Source: Salisediminibacterium beveridgei (GTDB lineage Bacteria > Bacillota > Bacilli > Bacillales > Salisediminibacteriaceae). From it: DNA of 64,000 nt. The notes under the pieces are model-generated. The model saw only the letters and a list, made by a program, of their open reading frames with translations, was not told where the DNA came from and made no database searches. How positions within the stretch are numbered: the stretch's first letter is position 1; every line of letters starts with the position of its first letter. The DNA is taken from contig NZ_CP012502.1 in NCBI RefSeq assembly GCF_001721685.1, positions 2,480,001 to 2,544,000 of the forward strand, written 5' to 3'. Positions 40,668 to 49,826 of the stretch are shown here, one piece after another. A program made the position numbers and the translations under genes.

Positions 40668-41000
40668 ATGTCTTCTCTAATGGTAATAGGCGGAGATCAA
40701 CTGGGAAACATCCCGGATAAACTGAAAGCACTTGGTTTTGATGATGTGCTTCATATCAGTGGACGAAAAACGCAAATGGTAAAAAGAGATATTCCTGAAG
40801 GGGTTGATTTAATCCTCGTACTGACGGATTTCATCAATCACAATATTGCAAAAAAAATAAAAGCGAAAGCATCGAAACAAAATATTCCGATCTGTTATTC
40901 AAAACGTTCCTGGTGTACCATTTACCAGACGCTGAATACCAATCAGGATGCCTGTCGTACGTGTCCTTTTTTGAAAGAAGGAAACTGTCATTTAAATTAA
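40668..41000 (+). CDS. DUF2325 domain protein
   Basis: 110-residue member of the DUF2325 family. The N-terminal SLMVIGGDQLGNIPDKL, then LHISGRK and LILVLTDFINHN resemble a receiver-like fold with unknown function. The C-terminus has four cysteines (SWCTIY, ACRTCPF, GNCHLN) that could bind metal or form a redox site. The ATG at 40668 follows GGAGG by seven bases; ATGs at 40650 and 40662 lack spacing. Its stop is five bases before a long hairpin. Confidence 0.8.
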   Translation: MSSLMVIGGDQLGNIPDKLKALGFDDVLHISGRKTQMVKRDIPEGVDLILVLTDFINHNIAKKIKAKASKQNIPICYSKRSWCTIYQTLNTNQDACRTCPFLKEGNCHLN

Positions 41001-41004
41001 TCGA

Positions 41005-41054
41005 ACAGAGCAACAGCAGTGCCCCTTTGGTAGGGGACACTGCTGTTGCTCTGT
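41005..41054. terminator. Very long hairpin between convergent genes
   Basis: ACAGAGCAACAGCAGTG pairs perfectly with CACTGCTGTTGCTCTGT (17 bp), and the stem continues with CCCC/GGGG after a 1-base bulge. Neither side has a clear U-tract. It separates the DUF2325 gene from the convergent 55-residue gene and probably acts as a bidirectional terminator or a 3' stability structure. Confidence 0.65.
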
Positions 41055-41083
41055 CAGCCTGAAATCCATCATCTGCTGTGTTT

Positions 41084-41251
41084 TCAATTACTTCGCTGGT
41101 GCGCTGAGCCATCTCCTGGATCATGTTGGATTGATGCAGAACGTTCTGCCTCTGCAATCCGGAATTCCTCCATAAACGTATATACGATGCGCAATTCTGT
41201 CTCAGACATGTGTTCGACCATACGAAGGACATCCTTTTTTGATACATTCAT
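41084..41251 (-). CDS. Small protein of unknown function (55 residues)
   Basis: A short gene with a good ribosome site: GAGGGGG lies eight bases before the ATG at 41251. The protein begins MNVSKKDVLRMVEHMSETEL and continues into a mostly helical segment RIVYTFMEEFRIAEAER, then a polar tail SIQHDPGDGSAHQRSN. No family recognised. A 137-residue frame on the same strand (40834-41247) runs through it but crosses the hairpin and the DUF2325 gene and lacks a ribosome site, so this one is preferred. Confidence 0.6.
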   Translation of the reverse strand: MNVSKKDVLRMVEHMSETELRIVYTFMEEFRIAEAERSASIQHDPGDGSAHQRSN

Positions 41252-41311
41252 AGATGTTGCCCCCTCTTTACCTTCTACCCTACTCTACCCTGAACTGCGG
41301 ACGGATAATCT

Positions 41312-42082
41312 TTAAGTTTCAACCGACTTTGCCGGATACAGTGCACGATTTTTCCAAATGCCATACAAGACAATCATCAGTAGAGAAAATCCTGTAATCA
41401 GAGCAACAGCGCCAATAACCGGGTATTCCGCTGCACGTGCTGCATAAATCCCGACGAAGGCCCATACAAATACGAGCGGATAAACATAATCACGCATCAG
41501 TCTGCTCAGGAATGCTGCAAGTAAAAGGCCAATCACCAATAACAGGTTCGTCCATAATTCCCCGGAAAGTACCCATGCATCCAGGTCTGAAAATCCCCGG
41601 TATGCCACACCGACATTCAGAATTGTCGCAACAGAGACCCAGCCCATATAGATTGAAAATGGAAAACGATTCAATTGTCTCGCACCCTCTGAACGGACAA
41701 TTTTGCGCGAGATGATTATGAGGGTAATCAGCATTGCTGAAATGACTGGCAGAGTCCATTCATAGTAACCATAATGAAACAGCAGGATCCAACTGCTATT
41801 GAGTATAGCATTTATCAGGAAAAAAGGACCAATTGCATCAATGACCTGTATTTCTTCTCGTTTTTTTACAAATAATCCACGTAAGACCCAAAGTGTGAGA
41901 AGGACATAAATGAGTCCCCATATACTGAAGACATAACCTGCAGGGGTAAATAACAACCCAAGCTCATCGGAGATCTCTCCGGTCTGTCTGCCATTTATGG
42001 GAAGGATATTTGCCAATGCATTCATGACAATCATTTGTATTAATGCTAATAAATTGATAATGGACCATTTTGAACGGTTCAT
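41312..42082 (-). CDS. TspO/MBR-like tryptophan-rich membrane protein
   Basis: 256-residue membrane protein with about seven hydrophobic helices. The core resembles TspO/MBR proteins: FTPAGYVFSIWGLIYVLLTLW early, NSSWILLFHYGYYEW in the middle, and SIYMGWVSVATILNV. It is longer than classical five-helix TspO by two C-terminal helices. TspO proteins bind tetrapyrroles; the ligand of this extended type is unknown. Monocistronic. Confidence 0.75.
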   Translation of the reverse strand: MNRSKWSIINLLALIQMIVMNALANILPINGRQTGEISDELGLLFTPAGYVFSIWGLIYVLLTLWVLRGLFVKKREEIQVIDAIGPFFLINAILNSSWILLFHYGYYEWTLPVISAMLITLIIISRKIVRSEGARQLNRFPFSIYMGWVSVATILNVGVAYRGFSDLDAWVLSGELWTNLLLVIGLLLAAFLSRLMRDYVYPLVFVWAFVGIYAARAAEYPVIGAVALITGFSLLMIVLYGIWKNRALYPAKSVET

Positions 42083-42223
42083 TTGCCGTAAGTCCTCCTT
42101 CCCAGATCATTATTATTCATTCTTTACCCGTAAACTTTTAATACAAATCATTTTTTCAATAAAATCAAGATAAAAATGGCTATTTTCTTATTTCTTCACT
42201 ATTGTGCGAAAACATAGCAGGCA

Positions 42224-44119
42224 TTAAGACTTCATCGATTCCACTCTAATAGATAATTCTTCCCACCTGTTCATCGCGTTTTCGAGATCTGTTTCAAGTT
42301 GCTGTTGTTTCTCATAGAGCTCTCTCGCTTTATCAAAATCACTTCCACAACTGTCAATGGCATCAGAAACGGCTTCAAGTTCTTCCTCGATCGTCATGAT
42401 TCTGTCCTCGATCGTTTTCCATTCCTCTTGTTCGCGGTAAGAAAGTTTCTGCTTCGGTTTTTTCTCTGAATTCTTTTTCTTATCCGCTTCCTGTTTCGCC
42501 TGTTCATTCGCTGCTTTTTGCTGCTTCTTTTCCTCGTCGAGCCAGTCGGAATAACTCCCTTGATAGCGGCTGACCTGTCCGTCTCCTTTAAAGACGAGCA
42601 GCCGGTCAACGACCCGATCCAAAAAGTAGCGATCGTGGGATACGGTAATGACAACGCCAGGGAATTGATCGAGGTAGTCTTCAAGGATCGAAAGTGTCGT
42701 TGTATCCAAATCATTTGTTGGTTCATCGAGAAAGAGCACATTCGGTTCTTCCATCAGGACTTTTAACAGGTAAAGTCGTCTTCGTTCCCCGCCGGACAGA
42801 CGGCGGATGTGTGTCCTCTGCGTGGGTCTTGTAAACAGGAAGCGTTCGAGCATCTGCTCCGCTGTAATCAATTCTCCATGAATTGTCTTCACAGCTTCTG
42901 CTGTTTCTTTGATATAATCGATCATCCGAAGATCCTCATCCATAGTATCGTGATCCTGGGTATAGTAGCCGATCCTTACGGTTTCTCCGATGTCGATGGT
43001 CCCGTTATCTGGTTCGTGTCGCCCGGCAATGATATTCAAAAGCGTTGATTTCCCAATGCCATTGGGCCCGATCATCCCCACCCGGTCGCCTCTTACAATC
43101 AATTCATTCAACTCACTGAAAAGCAGCTTGCCATCCATTTCTTTTGAGACATTCTCCAACTCGATTACTTTTTTCCCTAGACGCACAGAGCCGATCGCAA
43201 AATCAAGCTCGCCGTCTTTTTCAACCGGTTTATTTTCCTGAATTGTTTCAATCCTTTGTTTACGTGCCTTCTGTTTCGTTGTCCTCGCTTTTGCACCGCG
43301 CTTCAGCCAGGCAATTTCCCGTCTGAGAAGATTTTGACGCTTATCTTCCTGAGCTGCTTCATTCAGTTCGCGTTCCGCACGTTTTTCAAGGAAAGCTTCA
43401 TAATTCCCTTCATAGCGGAACAGACGACCATGATCCAATTCAAAGATAACTTCGGTGACCCGGTTCAGAAAATACCGGTCGTGTGTGATCAGCATCAGCG
43501 CACCAGGGTAGTTGGACAAAAAGCCTTCAAGCCATTCAATGGTGAGATTGTCTAAATGATTGGTCGGTTCATCAAGCAGCAACAGATCCACCGGTTGGAT
43601 CAACGATCGGGCAATGGCGACCCGTTTTTTCTGACCCCCGGATAACGTGACGGCTTCTTTCGTATAGGTGGTGATTCCTAATTTGCTGAGAATGGTCTTT
43701 GCCTGCGTATTGGCATCCCAGGCGTTTTCACGGTCCATCCGTTCCTGCGCTTTCACAAGATCCCGCTGCAGCTTTTCATCGGAAGGATCCGCCTCCAAGG
43801 CAGCCAGTACCATTTCATAATGGCGCATCGCCTGAATGATCGGCATCTCTCCTCCAAATACAATATCAAGAACCGATACGCCTTCGGGAAACTCTGGATC
43901 CTGAGGCATGTATTCAATCGAGAAGTTCCCTGCATGTTCAAATGAGCCATGCTCTTTCCCCTCAATTCCGGCTATCGTTTTGAGCAAAGTCGATTTGCCA
44001 GTTCCGTTCACACCAATGAGACCGATCCGTTCTCTTTCACCGATACTGAAACTGATTTTATCAAAGAGTACTTTCTCTCCAAATGTTTTCGTGATTTCAT
44101 TGCATTGTAAAATTGTCAT
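42224..44119 (-). CDS. yfmR: ABC-F ribosome-associated ATPase, YfmR/Uup type
   Basis: Cytoplasmic ATPase that acts on stalled ribosomes. It has 631 residues with two ABC domains: Walker A GVNGTGKST and GPNGIGKST, signatures LSGGQKKR and LSGGERRR, and Walker B LLLDEPTN and LFLDEPTN. The interdomain P-site tRNA interaction motif region is rich in Arg/Lys (RTTKQKARKQRIE). The C-terminal coiled coil (about 530-631, KKKNSEKKPKQKL onward) is typical of Uup/YfmR rather than EttA. No membrane domain. B. subtilis YfmR has nearly the same length and works with EF-P. Confidence 0.92.
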   Translation of the reverse strand: MTILQCNEITKTFGEKVLFDKISFSIGERERIGLIGVNGTGKSTLLKTIAGIEGKEHGSFEHAGNFSIEYMPQDPEFPEGVSVLDIVFGGEMPIIQAMRHYEMVLAALEADPSDEKLQRDLVKAQERMDRENAWDANTQAKTILSKLGITTYTKEAVTLSGGQKKRVAIARSLIQPVDLLLLDEPTNHLDNLTIEWLEGFLSNYPGALMLITHDRYFLNRVTEVIFELDHGRLFRYEGNYEAFLEKRAERELNEAAQEDKRQNLLRREIAWLKRGAKARTTKQKARKQRIETIQENKPVEKDGELDFAIGSVRLGKKVIELENVSKEMDGKLLFSELNELIVRGDRVGMIGPNGIGKSTLLNIIAGRHEPDNGTIDIGETVRIGYYTQDHDTMDEDLRMIDYIKETAEAVKTIHGELITAEQMLERFLFTRPTQRTHIRRLSGGERRRLYLLKVLMEEPNVLFLDEPTNDLDTTTLSILEDYLDQFPGVVITVSHDRYFLDRVVDRLLVFKGDGQVSRYQGSYSDWLDEEKKQQKAANEQAKQEADKKKNSEKKPKQKLSYREQEEWKTIEDRIMTIEEELEAVSDAIDSCGSDFDKARELYEKQQQLETDLENAMNRWEELSIRVESMKS

Positions 44120-44379
44120 CCTTCAATCACCTTTTCTTTCTCACTGGCATCATCATACCCGCGATTCCCATTTTAGTTTACTGTGTATGCGACACCGTCT
44201 GATCTTCTCTGTTTATGGTATCAGATTTCGAATAAAAAAGTAGTACCTCATTCTCTTCTTTCAATGATTTTCGTGGTAGAATAAAATGGCAGTATCAAAC
44301 AAATTCAGAAACTGGACGGCATTTGATACGTATATATACAGAGTACAAATAATTTGCTAATGAAAAAGGGGCTATTACA

Positions 44380-46086
44380 ATGATTCAAATGTTGCTTGTC
44401 AGCGTCCTTGCGGCGTTACTTTTTTTGCCATTCCACAAAACCTGGTGGGAAACACCCATGTTGCGGAAATGGATTCCGATACGCTATACTGCCGGTGTTT
44501 TTTACGGCATCCTGCTGTTCTATGTCGGTCTCCTGGATCAGAGTTTTTCAGGCATACTGACCTATTACGTTCCGTTGGTTGCCATCGGAATGATCATGGA
44601 CTCCACTCTGGTGTTCACTTTCGTTAAGACCTTCCGTAAACAAACCGCCATGATTGGAGCCGGGATTGGGGCGGTCATTCTGATCCTGTTCATCGTATTT
44701 TGGGTCCTACAGCCGTTGTTTCTTGCCGATCAAAAGTATGAAATGGCCGATGGTGAAGAGGTGACTGTAGAAGATCTGAATCCCGTAAATGAAGAAAACA
44801 TTCCGGTCGTTCCGAGAAGTTATGCCGAATACCGCTCGGATATCCTCATGGGACAGCTTCAGAACCAGGCGTTCTATAATCTCGGTCAAACGCGGATCCA
44901 GAAAATGGATGGTTCCTTGTATTGGGTAACACCGATCGAATATGACGGCTTCTTCCGATGGGTCCGAAGTGATGCAGCACCCGGCTATATCATCGTCAGT
45001 GCTGAGAATCCGCGGGAAGAACCACAGCTCATTGAGATGGACATGACGTATGTACCTTCAGGTTATTTTCATGAGGACGTCAATCGTCACGTTCGTTCGG
45101 AATTTCCGGACGTGATCATGTATGACACTCATTTCGAAGTGGATCAAGAAGGTAATCCTCATTACATTGTCAGCTACGGCTCGTATACTGAATTCCGCCG
45201 TGTTTCTGACGTGGAAGGTGTGATCATCGTTGATCCCGTTACCGGTGAAATGGAGCAGCACACAATCGAAGAGACGCCTGAGTGGGTCAACCGGATCTTC
45301 CCGCCTCATATTGCAGAAGAACGCAATGAGTGGTTCGGGATTTACAAGTCCGGTATTTTCAACCGCTTTTTCGGTCGTGAAGGACTAACCCAGCCGACGT
45401 ATTGGGGATCAGACGATGGCGTTACCGGGGTAGTGGATCAGGATCTCAATCTCTCATGGTTCACAGATCACACCCGTCTTGTCGGGGAAGGCGAAGAAAC
45501 CTCCAGATCGATGATTGCCTTTACCATGTTCGATGCCCGAACCGGTGAACTCCGAAACTTCCGGGATGCCAGCGGTTCTCTGAACGGACGTGTGGCCATG
45601 GATCTGGCTGAAAGAACATTCCGCCGGGATGATTACGTGGCAGGCACTCCGAGTTTATACAATGTTTACGGTCAATACACATGGGTGGTCCCATTGATGG
45701 ACCGTAATAACGTACTCCGGGAAATCATGCTGGTCAATGCCTCGGACGAAAATGTTTACGGGTATGGCGATACGAAGCGTGAAGCCTTTGGTGCTTATCA
45801 GCTTGAACTGGCGACCCGTACCGATGAAGATATCGTTCCAGGGGAGCTGACAGAACTTGAAGAAGTTACAGCCACTGTTGAGCGTGTGTATCAATGGGAC
45901 AGAGAAGAAGGTGTGACGGTCCGCTTTCTCCTTGAAGGTTATGACCGTATCTTCACAGTGAGTTCGGGATCTTATCCGCGTGCTGTGTTTATGGAACCTG
46001 GTGATGAAGTACTCATCGAATTCATGGACGGTGGAGAAGAAGTGCAGCCTGTGGAGTCCATTGAAATTTTGCGGAATCCATCGTGA
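44380..46086 (+). CDS. Large membrane protein of unknown function
   Basis: 568 residues; no family recognised. The first 115 residues contain four hydrophobic helices (MLLVSVLAALLFLPF, GVFYGILLFYVGLL, YVPLVAIGMIMDS, and IGAVILILFIVFWVLQPLFL). The remaining 450 residues are soluble, acidic and beta-rich and should lie outside the membrane. Segments such as LYWVTPIEYDGFFRW, GYIIVSAENPREE, IIVDPVTGEMEQH and YTWVVPLMDR recur in a pattern that suggests PepSY-like or beta-propeller repeats, but this is not certain. AAAGGGG precedes the ATG. Monocistronic with a strong terminator. Confidence 0.75.
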   Translation: MIQMLLVSVLAALLFLPFHKTWWETPMLRKWIPIRYTAGVFYGILLFYVGLLDQSFSGILTYYVPLVAIGMIMDSTLVFTFVKTFRKQTAMIGAGIGAVILILFIVFWVLQPLFLADQKYEMADGEEVTVEDLNPVNEENIPVVPRSYAEYRSDILMGQLQNQAFYNLGQTRIQKMDGSLYWVTPIEYDGFFRWVRSDAAPGYIIVSAENPREEPQLIEMDMTYVPSGYFHEDVNRHVRSEFPDVIMYDTHFEVDQEGNPHYIVSYGSYTEFRRVSDVEGVIIVDPVTGEMEQHTIEETPEWVNRIFPPHIAEERNEWFGIYKSGIFNRFFGREGLTQPTYWGSDDGVTGVVDQDLNLSWFTDHTRLVGEGEETSRSMIAFTMFDARTGELRNFRDASGSLNGRVAMDLAERTFRRDDYVAGTPSLYNVYGQYTWVVPLMDRNNVLREIMLVNASDENVYGYGDTKREAFGAYQLELATRTDEDIVPGELTELEEVTATVERVYQWDREEGVTVRFLLEGYDRIFTVSSGSYPRAVFMEPGDEVLIEFMDGGEEVQPVESIEILRNPS

Positions 46087-46125
46087 TTCTCCCCTGACTG
46101 AACGCAACGTTTCATGCATTAAAAG

Positions 46126-46148
46126 AACCGGGCGGATTCCGCCCGGTT
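46126..46148. terminator. Terminator after the large membrane protein gene
   Basis: AACCGGGCGGA and CCGCCCGGTT form a stem of about 10 bp with a tiny loop, followed by TATTTTATGG on the plus strand. It may also serve the convergent flavin reductase gene. Confidence 0.88.
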
Positions 46149-46161
46149 TATTTTATGGTTT

Positions 46162-46782
46162 CTATACTTTCGGGCGCTTCAATGAGAAGATCTTTCCTTG
46201 TTTTGAATATCTGGTTCCGGCAAGTCTGCCAACACTTTTCAGTTTTTTGGCCTTCAGTACCGGAGTGTTTTCTGTAGCATCGGTCAGTTCTTCGTCGAAC
46301 ACGTACTGAACGATACGACCGAAAATGACATCCGTTCCGGACGTTCCCTCTTCAAAGACCACATGTTTTTCCAGAACACATTCGAGTCGAACAGGCGATT
46401 CCTTCAAGGAGGGGACATTCACCACCCGGCTGGGCTCCGGTTTCAGCTTGTAACGTCTGACTTCACTTTCATCAGGTCCTAACGATGCGGAGGTTTTATT
46501 GACTTTTTTGATATTTTTCTCTGTCGTCACATGCACGACAAATTCCCCGTTGGAGAGAATGTTACGTGCCGTGTCCTTCTGTAATCCGTCTTTTCGTCCA
46601 ATGGCAATCATCAAAATCGGCGGCTCTGCAGATACGAGATTAAAATAGCTGAACGGAGCAGCATTTAAGACCCCTTCTTCTGACACTGAGGTGACAAACG
46701 CGATGGGTCTCGGTGTGACGGCCGAAGTCATGAATTTATAATTCTCTGCTTTGCTCCACTCTGTTGGGTTTACTGCTTTCAT
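46162..46782 (-). CDS. Flavin reductase-like FMN-binding protein
   Basis: 206-residue flavoprotein of the flavin reductase/DIM6-NTAB split-barrel family. FMN-site segments include TSAVTPRPIAFVTSV near residues 19-33, APFSYFNLVSAEPPILM, and DTARNILSNGEFVVHV. The C-terminal PVLKAKKLKSVGRLAGTRYS matches flavoprotein oxygenases of Bacilli. The ATG overlaps the stop of the upstream hydrolase gene by four bases, so the two form an operon. Confidence 0.85.
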   Translation of the reverse strand: MKAVNPTEWSKAENYKFMTSAVTPRPIAFVTSVSEEGVLNAAPFSYFNLVSAEPPILMIAIGRKDGLQKDTARNILSNGEFVVHVTTEKNIKKVNKTSASLGPDESEVRRYKLKPEPSRVVNVPSLKESPVRLECVLEKHVVFEEGTSGTDVIFGRIVQYVFDEELTDATENTPVLKAKKLKSVGRLAGTRYSKQGKIFSLKRPKV

Positions 46783-47402
46783 GATGGATCAACTCCCGAT
46801 ACTTCTGATTTGTACCAAAGTGTTGCCCGGTCTACTTCGCCACGGGACAGCTGGTGACCCTGCTGTTCCCAGAACAGTTCAACTGCCGCACCTTGTTTTG
46901 TGAGATCCTTGTTCAGTTTTTCCGTCTGTTCAGGAGGACAGATCGGATCGTTTTCACCTGCACCGATAAATACTGGCAGTCCCGACATGTCCGGCAGGTC
47001 GATACCGCTTCTTGGAACCATCGGGTGATGCAGCGCCGCAGCTCTTAACGGGCGTTCATAGTGATAAAGAAGGCTCGCCGCGATGTTGGCCCCGTTGGAA
47101 TAGCCGACAGCAACGACATGGCTTCTGTCAAAGCCGTATTTTACACTTGCTTCATCGATAAAATCATACAATTCCTTCGTCCGGAAGATCAGATCCTCCT
47201 CATCAAAAACACCTTCACTGAGGCGGCGGAAAAAGCGGTTCATGCCATTTTCATCAACATTGCCGCGAACACTCAGGACGTTGGCCATCGGGTCAATCAT
47301 ATCCGCTAACGGAAGTAAGTCGTTTTCATCGCCGCCGGTGCCATGAAGCAGCAGCAGCGTTTCTTTCGTTCTCTCATCACCACGTTTATAAATATGATGC
47401 AT
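46779..47402 (-). CDS. Alpha/beta hydrolase, MhqD-like carboxylesterase
   Basis: 207-residue serine hydrolase. The oxyanion segment is LLLHGTGGDENDLL, the nucleophile elbow is GYSNGAN, and the acid and histidine are in GENDPICP and QQGHQLSRGE. This resembles B. subtilis MhqD, a quinone-stress hydrolase, and the partner flavin reductase-like protein fits a similar electrophile- or quinone-response role; that link is inference. Co-transcribed with the flavin reductase gene through an ATGA overlap. Confidence 0.85.
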   Translation of the reverse strand: MHHIYKRGDERTKETLLLLHGTGGDENDLLPLADMIDPMANVLSVRGNVDENGMNRFFRRLSEGVFDEEDLIFRTKELYDFIDEASVKYGFDRSHVVAVGYSNGANIAASLLYHYERPLRAAALHHPMVPRSGIDLPDMSGLPVFIGAGENDPICPPEQTEKLNKDLTKQGAAVELFWEQQGHQLSRGEVDRATLWYKSEVSGVDPS

Positions 47403-47553
47403 GTCCCATCATCCTTTCATCATTCGTCCATTCTTCTTTCGATACCCTCTCTACGCTCCCCAGTAAACCTGGACGCTGATTCACGGTGGAAGAAGACGGT
47501 CATTCTATAGTACACTGAAGAAGGAAAAATGTTATTCGACAGGAGCATAAATG

Positions 47554-49335
47554 ATGTTAACTCAAGCAAAAGAAAAATTACATACCCATTTCGGCTATAC
47601 ACAATTCCGTACCGGTCAGCAAGACATTATGGACTACCTTTTCAAAGGCGAATCGACCCTTGGCATCATGCCTACAGGCGGGGGGAAATCGGTTTGCTAT
47701 CAGATTCCTTCACTTCTTTTGGATGGCGTCACCATCGTGATCTCCCCGCTCATTTCCTTGATGAAAGATCAAGTCGATGAGCTGAGTGGACTAGGCATAT
47801 CTGCAACATTTATTAATTCATCATTGCCTTATGATGAGGTGCAAACACGTATCGCAGGCATTCGTCAGGGAGACTATCAATTGGTTTATGTCGCTCCCGA
47901 ACGCCTTGAATCACCAGGTTTTGCTGCCGTTTTCGAACAACTCCCCATCGCTTTGATTGCAGTTGACGAAGCGCACTGCCTCTCGCAGTGGGGACACGAT
48001 TTCAGACCGAGCTATTTACGGATACCTGAGTTGATTAACCGGTTATTCCAGCGTCCGCCGATTCTCGCCCTGACTGCAACAGCCACACCGGAAGTGGCAC
48101 AAGACATCACAACGATCCTGGGTATTCCTTCTTCCAACCGGGTTCAAACAGGTTTCGAGCGGGATAATTTAAGTTTTCATGTTCTGAAGGGCGTGGATAA
48201 CGACCGATATATCAAAGATTATCTGGTGCGAAACCCCAGTGCTTCGGGCATTATTTATGCCGCTACCCGTAAGGAAGTGGAACGCATCTACGCCCGTCTT
48301 TTAAAGCAGGACATCCGGGTCGGCCGCTACCATGGCGGGATGAATGCAGACCAGCGCCGGGATTTTCAAGAACAGTTTGTCTACGATCAGTTGCAGGTGA
48401 TGGTCGCAACGAACGCTTTCGGCATGGGGATCAACAAATCCAACGTACGCTTCATTATTCATGCCCAAATGCCAAGAAATATCGAAAGTTATTATCAGGA
48501 AGCCGGCCGCTCCGGGCGTGATGGTGAGCCCAGTGAGTGCATGCTGCTTTTTGATGCACAGGATATCCGGATTCAGCAGTTTCTGATCGACCAGTCTGAC
48601 ATGGATGATACGCGAAAGAAGCAGGAATTCAAAAAGCTCCAGTCGATGATCAATTACTGTCATACGGAAGGCTGCCTGCAGGAATACATTTTGCAATACT
48701 TCGGTGAAAAACAGACCACGCCGTGCGGGAAGTGCTCAGAATGTGCCGATGACCGCTCCATTGCTGACGTCACGAAAGACGCACAGATGGTACTGTCCTG
48801 TATCCACCGGATGGGCGAACGATTCGGTAAAACAATGGTCGCGCAAGTCCTTGTCGGAAGTAAAAACAGGAAAATGTCAGAAATGAATTTCGATACCTTA
48901 AGCACTTATGGCTTAATGAAAGGGAAAGGCCAAAAAGATGTCATTCAGTTTATCGATTACCTGGTAGCTTCACAGATCCTGCGCCTTGACGGGGGCGGCT
49001 ATCCGGTGTTGAAACTCACAGAGCGATGCCTGCCGATCCTCAAAGGAGAATCGAAAGTCTTCCGTAAAGAAGCCAGAGCACCGAAAGAAATGTCCCAGGA
49101 AGATCCGCTCTTCGTTCATCTCAGAGAGCTTCGCTCAGAACTTGCCGCAGCACATGACGTTGCACCGTATATGGTTTTCTCTGACCGGACTTTGAAAGAA
49201 ATGGTTGAACGCCTGCCGGTGACAGAATCCGCGATGCTTGAGATTAAAGGGGTCGGCGAATCCAAACTGGATACATACGGGCGTGCCTTCATGAAAAAAA
49301 TTGCCCAGTACCGCCTTGAACAGGACGTCAAATAA
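47554..49335 (+). CDS. recQ: ATP-dependent DNA helicase RecQ
   Basis: 3'-5' DNA helicase in recombination and repair, 593 residues. Helicase motifs in order: FRTGQQDI (motif 0), MPTGGGKSVCYQ (Walker A), VDEAHCLSQWGHDFRPSY (DEAH plus aromatic loop), LTATATPEV, YHGGMNADQR, MVATNAFGMGINK and QEAGRSGRDG. The RQC zinc site uses CHTEGC...CGKCSEC. The HRDC domain occupies about the last 80 residues (DPLFVHLRELRSELA). Two adjacent ATGs follow AGGAG; the second fits the family start and spacing better. Confidence 0.95.
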   Translation: MLTQAKEKLHTHFGYTQFRTGQQDIMDYLFKGESTLGIMPTGGGKSVCYQIPSLLLDGVTIVISPLISLMKDQVDELSGLGISATFINSSLPYDEVQTRIAGIRQGDYQLVYVAPERLESPGFAAVFEQLPIALIAVDEAHCLSQWGHDFRPSYLRIPELINRLFQRPPILALTATATPEVAQDITTILGIPSSNRVQTGFERDNLSFHVLKGVDNDRYIKDYLVRNPSASGIIYAATRKEVERIYARLLKQDIRVGRYHGGMNADQRRDFQEQFVYDQLQVMVATNAFGMGINKSNVRFIIHAQMPRNIESYYQEAGRSGRDGEPSECMLLFDAQDIRIQQFLIDQSDMDDTRKKQEFKKLQSMINYCHTEGCLQEYILQYFGEKQTTPCGKCSECADDRSIADVTKDAQMVLSCIHRMGERFGKTMVAQVLVGSKNRKMSEMNFDTLSTYGLMKGKGQKDVIQFIDYLVASQILRLDGGGYPVLKLTERCLPILKGESKVFRKEARAPKEMSQEDPLFVHLRELRSELAAAHDVAPYMVFSDRTLKEMVERLPVTESAMLEIKGVGESKLDTYGRAFMKKIAQYRLEQDVK

Positions 49336-49369
49336 TACGTAAATGCCCATCATGACAGGAGGTATTCTC

Positions 49370-49702
49370 ATGGCTGAGTTCAGTGATTTTCAACAGCTTG
49401 ATCTTCGTATCGGTACGATCCTGACGGCAGAGCCCTTTTCAAAAGCACGCGTACCTGCCTTCAAAATCACCATCGATTTTGGTACAGAGATCGGCATCAA
49501 AAAGTCCAGTGCCCAAATCACACACCGATATCAACCTGAGGACCTCGTCGGGAAACAAGTCACCGCAGTCGTCAATTTCCCCCCGCGAAATATCGCAGGT
49601 TTCTCATCAGAAGTGCTAATCCTGGGCGCAGTGCCGGGCGAAGGGGATGTCGTCCTCCTTCATCCGGACGAGGCTGTCCCAAACGGCACAATAATCAGCT
49701 GA
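49370..49702 (+). CDS. csaA: Chaperone CsaA (tRNA-binding domain protein)
   Basis: 110-residue protein of the EMAP-II/tRNA-binding fold. DLRIGTILTAEPFSKARVPAF and KKSSAQITHRYQPEDLVGK match B. subtilis CsaA, which acts as a chaperone linked to secretion; FPPRNIAGFSSEVLILG is the conserved C-terminal part. The ATG at 49370 has GGAGG seven bases upstream. It lies 34 bases after recQ and is probably co-transcribed. Confidence 0.92.
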   Translation: MAEFSDFQQLDLRIGTILTAEPFSKARVPAFKITIDFGTEIGIKKSSAQITHRYQPEDLVGKQVTAVVNFPPRNIAGFSSEVLILGAVPGEGDVVLLHPDEAVPNGTIIS

Positions 49703-49775
49703 AAATGTTTGTGAAGCCGTGTTCCACTAAAACTGCATTCTTTCAGCACACTTACACTTTTCTGAACATGAAAAA
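49703..49775 (+). repeat. Doubtful remnant of the intergenic repeat, copy E
   Basis: After a 5' part that does not match, ATTCTTTCAGC followed by ACTTACAC and then TGAACATGAAAAAA loosely follows the ATTCTTTAGC...AACATTC order of copy D. It occupies the same kind of place, just before a bidirectional terminator. Similarity is near the limit of what can be judged by eye. Confidence 0.25.
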
Positions 49776-49800
49776 AGAACGTTCCATTACGGAGCGTTCT
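49776..49800. terminator. Bidirectional terminator
   Basis: AGAACGTTCC pairs with GGAGCGTTCT with one mismatch around a 5-base loop. It is followed by TTTTTCC on the plus strand and TTTTTTC on the minus strand, serving csaA and the convergent cstR-like gene. Confidence 0.9.
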
Positions 49801-49826
49801 TTTTCCATTTTATTCAATCTTGTTCT

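Noticed and set aside
40834..41247. 137-residue open frame on the minus strand
   Set aside because: It crosses the long hairpin and runs antisense into the DUF2325 gene. The alternative 55-residue frame starting at 41251 has a good ribosome site and ends before the hairpin.
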